Origin: Seiridium cupressi
Lineage: Eukaryota; Ascomycota; Sordariomycetes; Amphisphaeriales; Sporocadaceae
NCBI GenBank assembly: GCA_036674765.1
Contig: JARVKI010000003.1
Location: 744,001 to 808,000, forward strand
Length of the DNA stretch: 64,000 nucleotides
Reading direction: 5' to 3'
Below the pieces are notes generated by a model that was not told where the DNA came from, ran no database searches, and saw only the letters and a program-made list of their open reading frames with translations. Every line of letters starts with the position of its first letter. The first letter of the stretch is position 1. Positions 58,168 through 64,000 of this stretch are shown here, piece after piece. Both the position numbers and the translations under genes were made by a program.

Positions 58168-59304
58168 TCATGATAACAAATACATGACCGCGATAACAAG
58201 CGCCGGTATACAAATGCCTAGCCTTCCAGGGCTCACACCCAAAGCGCCTCCCTGGAGCAACACAGGCGTGCCAACTGTATCCGTCTCATCTACACTACAC
58301 ACATTCTGGCATTTGTCCTCCCTCCTGGACAGACTCCTTCTGTGGGTGCCCCCATCGGCTGACGTCCCGTCTCCCCCCGTCGAGTTGAACACCAATTCAA
58401 TCCACTGAATCTGGAGATACGCCTCGTCACCTACGCTCATGTTCCCGCTCCAGTGTGCACCATCGCTCCACGTGTTAAAGATGATATAGCTCGGGTCCCG
58501 CGGGGTTTGGAAGCTGATTTGGCTCACATCGACACCATCCACATACCACATGGTGCTGTCTGGGCTCCAGTCCATCCTGTGGACGGCCCAGTCGTCCCAG
58601 CCTACGGGTACAGTGGCATTACGGGTCGCTGCGTCCACCGCATCGCCTGTCGCGCTGAAGGACGGTTGGTTTGTGTACTGGATCACATCCGGTGGGTCCA
58701 TAGTGCGGATTTCGAGGTCCGCCTCCTGTATGGCGTTGGGGTCGTCAGAACCCCGATATGTAAACATGGCCGTAATGGCGCCCGATGCCCCGACAGTGCG
58801 CGCGTACATGCGCGCCGAGACAAAGTGATACGCTTCCGAGGCAGACTCGAACTCGGCGGCTGTCTGGAAGTCGTTGAGCCGCACCGTCCTCAGAGTAAGG
58901 TAGGTGTCGGACTGTGCGTTGGCGTCCGTATTTGTCTCAATGTAGATGTTCGCTGGCGAGTTGGCCATGAGAAGCACAGCGTCACCGTCGTCCACGCTGG
59001 CGCTGTTATTCCATTGCTGAATGCTCCAGGCCTCGGTCCACGCCTGAGAGGTGAAGTAGTCGTTTGCTGGGTCCGCTTGGCTGGCCGCATCTGCATCGGA
59101 TACCAAGGATGAAGGCACGTTGACGTGGTCTGACATGGAGCGGAAGTCGTAAAACTTGTGAGTTGTGAAATACGCCCCTGTACTTCCATTGGTTAAGTAG
59201 CAGTCGCAATGGTTGTCATCGGTTGTCTTATACTCCGCGACAGCATATTGGACCAGTAACAGTATACTGAGCCCAGCAGTGCGTAGGTATCCAGGGCCTC
59301 CCAT
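58168..59304 (-). CDS. Secreted GH16-family glycosidase, probably GPI-anchored
   Basis: Single exon, 378 residues, typical size. A signal peptide spans about 1-23 (ending AVA). The GH16 beta-jelly-roll catalytic motif is EADLE, with Glu194 as nucleophile, Asp196 assisting and Glu198 as acid/base, followed by conserved features such as HRMDWSPDSTMWYVDGV and FNTWSDGAHWSGN. Several N-glycosylation sequons (NGS, NNS, NAT, NMS, NST) are present. The C-terminus has a Ser/Gly region, a dibasic stretch (RRSLSRRED), a small Cys pair and a hydrophobic end (ICIPALVIAVMYLL). That end fits a GPI-attachment signal or a short membrane anchor. GH16 enzymes act on beta-1,3/1,4-glucans or transglycosylate chitin to glucan in the fungal wall. 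Which of these applies cannot be decided here. It is convergent with FMP27. Confidence 0.88.
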   Translation of the reverse strand: MGGPGYLRTAGLSILLLVQYAVAEYKTTDDNHCDCYLTNGSTGAYFTTHKFYDFRSMSDHVNVPSSLVSDADAASQADPANDYFTSQAWTEAWSIQQWNNSASVDDGDAVLLMANSPANIYIETNTDANAQSDTYLTLRTVRLNDFQTAAEFESASEAYHFVSARMYARTVGASGAITAMFTYRGSDDPNAIQEADLEIRTMDPPDVIQYTNQPSFSATGDAVDAATRNATVPVGWDDWAVHRMDWSPDSTMWYVDGVDVSQISFQTPRDPSYIIFNTWSDGAHWSGNMSVGDEAYLQIQWIELVFNSTGGDGTSADGGTHRRSLSRREDKCQNVCSVDETDTVGTPVLLQGGALGVSPGRLGICIPALVIAVMYLLS

Positions 59305-60826
59305 GACAGCAAATTGATTCTAAAGTCTTCGTCTTCTTCTATGGCAACCCAGAATAATCCCGAAAGCAAAAGCGCTGGGAAAAAAAGTCACTTCGGCCCC
59401 GGAACCTTGGTACTCAAGATATAAGGCTAAACAAGCCAGCCGGGGAGAAGGCAAGACAATACTCTGTTTGGCGCACTTCAATAGCACCAGGTCAACGCCT
59501 CCGGTCTCATGATGATTGCGCAGTAGGAGATCCCGTGGTACTTGGAAGGGTTTACTAGACGAAACCGGCCGATTGTAAAAGATACACAGAAGACGACGCT
59601 GAAATAAATAGCTAAAAGTAAAAAGGAAAGGATTCAGAGAAACGAAAGGCGGGTCTCATAGACTGTTGTGTCCCGAAAAACAGAAATGGAAGTGGGAGGA
59701 CGACCAAAGAGGCCGCTCAGCCCAATTCGCACAGACGTGGGCAGACTACGTACGGCCTTTGTCCGTGCAACAAAACTTGGGGTTCAAACGCCCAGACCTT
59801 CCTAGTCTGCGGCCTCTGGCATCATATGAGCCACTGACCGGCCACTGTAGGCTAAATTTGGATAATTTCAAGGTGCAACCTGCCCATGGGTAAAGTCAGC
59901 GAATGTAACGTGCTGGCTGGACTTGGGCGGCTGGACTCGTTGGTAGGCAATGGCAATACGGAACAAGCGGCAGTCTTTGGGCAGACGAAAAGGACCAGCG
60001 CCATGGTTTCACTGGAAACGCTATATTGGTGCGGACGCAAGTACAGAGGGACGCTCGGAAGAAAAGCAGAAGTACAAGCTAGGAGACAATGCGGGTGCTT
60101 GCGGCGAAACAGGCACCCAATTGACCTGAAATCGTCGGCTTCCCTGCACAGCTGCTGCAAGGGCAGAAAAGGTATGCGGCACCATCACTCACTGTCACCC
60201 GAAACGGTATAGAGGAGGGCTGTGATTGGGCGATGCAGTCGGGTGCTGCCGAGAGAGCATCTGCATGGAGTTGGAGTCAAGGGGGTGCTGGATCAATCCA
60301 ATGTGCGGCCATCCGAGCAACACAGGACCAGGGAAACAACCAACTGGACTGGGCACTGCGCTTTACCGACCATGAAGGCGCCATCGCACATTCGATCGTT
60401 TAGGGAACACATGAGGTTGGTTCAAGCGGTGTTGATATCGACAAGTGAAGGCCCTCCATTCTGTGGTACAGTAATGGATGTGGGCCACAGATTTGTTTGA
60501 TCCAGGCCGCCGCGCTAGGAGGCGGGAGTCGGCAGCCGTGTATTTCCGCTCCGACCACGCATTTGGGCCCACTGGGCAAAGCATGCATGGGCTACGCTAA
60601 GCTGATAACGATAACGGCATTTCAATGTCCCAGATGTCACCAGGCTTGGACGTAATCGTCGCAACTGTCACAAGCTCGCATTTGCATTCAACTCACTTGC
60701 CTATGAGATACAACAACACCTTGGTTTCTCACGAGGCTCAGGCCGTCTCCTTACCGGGTTCGTTTTCATAGTCAGCGGCAAATTTCATGTATTCTTCAGA
60801 AGCCCGAAGCGACAGTCTTGTTCGCC
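59305..60826. other. Divergent intergenic region, GH16 / WW protein
   Basis: About 1.5 kb between divergent genes, holding their promoters. Open frames are short and mutually overlapping. No TATA box close to either start stands out, and no repeat was noticed. Confidence 0.45.
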
Positions 60827-61636
60827 ATGGCTTCCCCAAAGACGTCACTTTCATCTCCGAATCGCGAGGCTGCGCCTGCCACCGATCTAACTCATGACCT
60901 TGCCCTCACCACAGACGGGGCCACAGCTGCAGAAGCGGGCGAGACGGGCACGGAGAAGGAGCCAGTTGCCGCTTCATCTCCAGGAACAGAACAGTCCCAA
61001 GAGTCTGGCGAGGCCTCACCCCTGGCTGCGGAATCCAAGACCATCGAGACCAGTGCGCCGCCCCTACCTAGTGAGCCGCCACCAGCGGCAGAAGACGACG
61101 GGTGGGAGTTTCACTGGGACGAGACGAACCAGGCCTACTACTTCCACAATCACAAAACGGGCGAGAGCACATGGGACAACCCACGCCTGCCAAAGGAGAC
61201 AACAGCGCGGCCAAGCACGACCAGTGCCGTCGAGCCGCCCAAGGACGAGGAACCTCCTGCTGGCGGCTACAACCCAGCGATACATGGAGACTATGATCCT
61301 AACGCTTGGTACGCCAAGAAGAATGAGGATACGTCGGCCGAACAGCCCCAGACGGTGGACCCGGCCGCTGCGTACGCTGCAATTGGGTCATTCAATCGAT
61401 TCACGGGCCGGTGGCAAGGTGACGATCAGAATCCCGATCAGCACAATGACGAAAACAAGTCTCGCAGGCAGATGAACGCCTTCTTCGACGTTGATGCCGC
61501 AGCCAATGCCCATGACGGACGAAGTCTCAGAGCAGAGCGGTCGGGAAAGAAGCCAAGCAAGAACGAACTAAAACAATTCAAGGAAAAACGGCGTGCCAAA
61601 AAGGAAGAGAAGCGGAGAGCTTGGTTAAGGGATTAA
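60827..61636 (+). CDS. WW-domain protein with Lys-rich C-terminus
   Basis: Single exon, 269 residues. The start is the first ATG (context TTCGCCATGG). Residues 1-88 are Ala/Glu/Ser/Pro-rich and disordered. A canonical WW domain lies at about 90-122: Trp93, Tyr104-Tyr105-Phe106, HNHKTGEST, Trp116 and Pro119. WW domains bind proline-rich ligands (PPxY, PPLP or phospho-Ser-Pro). Beyond it, GGYNPAIHGDYDPNAWY and SFNRFTGRWQ are conserved-looking segments, and the final 40 residues are strongly basic and helical (KNELKQFKEKRRAKKEEKRRAW). That tail is suggestive of RNA or nuclear association. From memory, similar fungal proteins are annotated only as WW-domain proteins, some linked to splicing factors, and I do not assign a function. 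Confidence 0.85.
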   Translation: MASPKTSLSSPNREAAPATDLTHDLALTTDGATAAEAGETGTEKEPVAASSPGTEQSQESGEASPLAAESKTIETSAPPLPSEPPPAAEDDGWEFHWDETNQAYYFHNHKTGESTWDNPRLPKETTARPSTTSAVEPPKDEEPPAGGYNPAIHGDYDPNAWYAKKNEDTSAEQPQTVDPAAAYAAIGSFNRFTGRWQGDDQNPDQHNDENKSRRQMNAFFDVDAAANAHDGRSLRAERSGKKPSKNELKQFKEKRRAKKEEKRRAWLRD

Positions 61637-63784
61637 GCACCCGACCTTTGTGAATTTGAACGGCGTTTCGAGGGGATGTACATAACTCGGATCTCGGTAG
61701 CCGCACCCAGATTGTCATCAATTGGGATGTGGCTGGATGCATTGCACTTCCCACCGGTGTTGAATGCCCTATGGATAGGTTCAGGCACGCTTTGGGTTTA
61801 GAGTGGGTTTCAGGCCTAGGATATATGTCCTTCGTCCGATATTTCGATCTCAGGTAGCTGTCGAGTAGTCGAGTAGGCTGTGATGAAGTCAGTCGTCAGC
61901 TTATCGCTATTGCCGGGGTACAGAATCATTGGATACCCGCACTGCTGCAGACGGGATATACCCCAGTCCTTCGTCGCGAAGCTCTTGCGAAATTCTTTTA
62001 CCTCGATCTTTCTCGAGACTAGCTTCCGAATGAGATGAAATTGACTATTTGTCGCCAAGATTTGGACCATTCCCATAGTAATTCATCCCTCGGTCTAGTT
62101 GGTCTCGGATTCAAGTATATCAAAACAAAGACATCAGCCTGAGGAATGGCTGCCTTTCAGTCGAGGGTAAGCTAAGAAACGCTGGCAGAACCCGGGTGGG
62201 CCAGACTCTGGTGGACAGGAGGACAGACGAATTGAGCTTGACTTCAGGACTCATAATACACTACGCCAGCCCGTGAGACGACCCATATCTTGTACATCTT
62301 TCTTGCCTTTTCTCCTCTCTTCTTTCCATGACATGCCTTCTTGCGTGAAGCGACCAGGCATAAGACTGTCTAGCCGGTCCGTCTTATTACTACGCGTCTC
62401 CGTCCCTTGATGTTGCTGCCTGCTTCCTTCTCCCTTTCCCTTTTCTTACTACTCCCTTGTTTTGCTTGGTGTATAGCAATGGTAGCCCATGGCCTCGTAT
62501 GAATAGGGGTCGCCGGCCTCTCAGTGCTACCTCATATGGAAACTACGCTGCATCTTCTCCCCTGAATTGCGATATACATACTACATGTGCAATTAAAACA
62601 AATGCATGGCGAATTTCATGCGACAATCAAAATTGCGTATATATTATATTATATTTGCTTGTCTGTTCCGTCCGAATGCGACCTAAAAGGCGGTGGTGCC
62701 TTGCTCGGCTCATTCTAGAGGTTAGTCTAGCCTGAGAGTCTTAAAAAGTTATGGGTATGGCTCGATCTGCGGGTGATGCAGATCGAATAAAGTCCCGGAA
62801 TGTACCATCTTGGCTGTAAGCAGACCGATCTCAAATCGAGTAATGGGATCACGGCACCATTGAAGGTAGTGTTCTCTTGTTTTTTTCCTTTTCCTTTCCT
62901 TTTTTTTTTTCTTTTCTTCTTCTTATTCCTCTCAAGTAATGGTTAGTTATAGCACGGGCCCTTCCTATATGCTATCATACCACATTTTAGGTTACTTCAT
63001 GCCTCGATCTGGCGGCCCACTGAACGCAGCTAAGCTTCTTTTTCTATAACTATGTAACACACTGAAACGACTTCAGACGTTGATTGAAGTGCTCTCATTT
63101 ATAGATGTCATTACATAGTCCACCCTGGCGGGAATGGTGGCATGCGAGTATATATTCCCCATGGCTTGACAGGTATCTGGACTTGAGTAATGTAAGTGGG
63201 TGATCCTGGTCTGCCTGGCGCTGAGCAGTTCTACGCCGGCGGGCTAGCTTGGCGGTTATTGGCGGGGCCAGGACTGCGGAGTAACTTTAAAGCTCGAGAG
63301 TTGGGGAATTGCTTTTCTTCGAGATTTAAAAGATTCGCCGGTGGTTGTATATCCACAAACGGTGTTCAGAGTACCCAAGCCCACGATCGCGCACATCTGC
63401 GTCGTCGATGCGACCTCGCAACCTCAATTTCACGCGTTTGCGCACCGCATCTGATAAATGAGATTGAGCCAAGCTGACACGATCGGACCCACGGAATGGC
63501 GACTGTCGAATGAGATGCAAACGAGAAATGAGGCGGTGGGTCTGTTGGTCCGAACGTCCCTTCTGATCAGGGGTGTAAGTTACAATGGCACGATGTGGGA
63601 GTCGTGACCGTGGGAACGCTTTGGTCAGAGGAAAATGGGCTGGACCAGCTTCTTCCCCGGATTGTGAATGGCCTCTTTTTGTTCTTCGTTCCGACATCCA
63701 ATCCCAAGTCCGCAACCCAAGGAAAGCACTGGCTATCCATTACATTTTTGCCAAGCAGAAGATTACCAATAGCACGCCAGCATC
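61637..63784. other. Intergenic, with a polypyrimidine tract and the peroxiredoxin promoter
   Basis: About 2.1 kb. A C/T-only tract runs from about 62876 to 62935, including ten consecutive T, and such tracts are common in promoters and leaders of highly expressed fungal genes. A minus-strand frame at 61816-62076 (86 codons, ATG start) has protein-like composition, but I cannot match it to a family. The right end should contain the peroxiredoxin promoter. Confidence 0.5.
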
Positions 63785-63891
63785 ATGTCAAAGGCATTTG
63801 TCCAGCGCCCGGCCCCCGGCTTCACGGCAATGACTGTGTTTGCCAATGGCGAGTTCAAGGAGATCTCGCTATCCGACTATCTTGGCCAATG
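63785..63891 (+). CDS. 2-Cys peroxiredoxin, first exon only (runs off window)
   Basis: The exon begins MSKAFVQRPAPGF and continues ANGEFKEISLSDYLGQW, the N-terminal signature of typical 2-Cys peroxiredoxins (yeast Tsa1 type). Thioredoxin-dependent enzymes of this family reduce hydrogen peroxide and organic peroxides in the cytosol. The peroxidatic cysteine motif lies just beyond, in the next exon, outside the window. The exon ends in phase 2 after TG of the Trp codon, at a GTCAGT donor, a less common form than GTRAGT. The reading frame meets no acceptor that would restore the family sequence before 64000, so the rest of the gene is not visible. Confidence 0.8.
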
Positions 63892-64000
63892 GTCAGTCCT
63901 CTCCTTCTACCTCTAAAACTAAACCCCCAGATGTCTCTAGGGACTCTTGTGCTTATACTCCCCCTTTTTCTCGTTGCTATATTGTATATATATATACTAA
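63892..64000 (+). other. Intron (5' part) of the peroxiredoxin gene
   Basis: Non-coding, pyrimidine-rich sequence following the GTCAGT donor, with a TA-repeat (TATATATATATA-like) near the window end. The acceptor is beyond the window. Confidence 0.5.

Noticed and set aside
1..64000. Search for CRISPR arrays, bacterial operons or a biosynthetic gene cluster
   Set aside because: No regularly spaced repeats were seen. The genes are eukaryotic and monocistronic, and no polyketide synthase, peptide synthetase, terpene or tailoring enzyme is present.

Overview
The window comes from the nuclear genome of a filamentous ascomycete (Pezizomycotina; Sordariomycetes is my guess and is not proven). The evidence is short spliceosomal introns (48 to 276 nt) with GTAAGT-type donors and CTGAC/CTAAC-like branch sites, an intron-bearing Pol III tRNA-Leu, no operons, and a protein set typical of such fungi: an AA9 lytic polysaccharide monooxygenase, FMP27 with its fungal GFWDK and WPPW blocks, Rrp5, a NIPA-type transporter with a long disordered tail, and a YML020W-like protein.

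Layout. 0-5 kb is a conserved divergent pair: WDR70 (minus) and a NIPA-type magnesium transporter (plus, one intron). 5-9 kb is sparse and holds one tRNA-Leu(AAG) gene. A bHLH regulator with a 14-codon first exon lies at 9.1-10.3 kb. From 10.3 to 32.0 kb the window is nearly a gene desert. I can support only one intact gene there, a secreted AA9 enzyme at 19.7-20.9 kb, and one badly decayed gene at 16.5-17.6 kb. The desert also holds small repeats, a G-quadruplex motif and several palindromes or hairpins, but nothing I could identify as a transposon.

From 32.0 kb gene density recovers: an 844-residue low-complexity protein of unknown function, Rrp5 (minus, two exons), a divergently transcribed YML020W-like alpha/beta-hydrolase protein (three exons), a 4.3 kb gap, the giant single-exon FMP27 lipid-transfer protein (3022 residues), a convergent secreted GH16 glycosidase, a WW-domain protein, and at the right edge the first exon of a 2-Cys peroxiredoxin that runs off the window.

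The housekeeping genes (WDR70, RRP5, FMP27, NIPA, peroxiredoxin, tRNA) serve chromatin or replication, ribosome assembly, lipid transport, ion transport, redox defence and translation, and form no shared pathway. The two carbohydrate-active genes (AA9, GH16) point to a saprotrophic or plant-associated lifestyle. I found no convincing new multi-gene system. The features most worth a second look are the gene-sparse block around the AA9 gene, the decayed gene inside it, and the palindrome cluster and long hairpin in the same block. All exon junctions were read by eye from consensus sites and reading frame. No RNA or database evidence was available.
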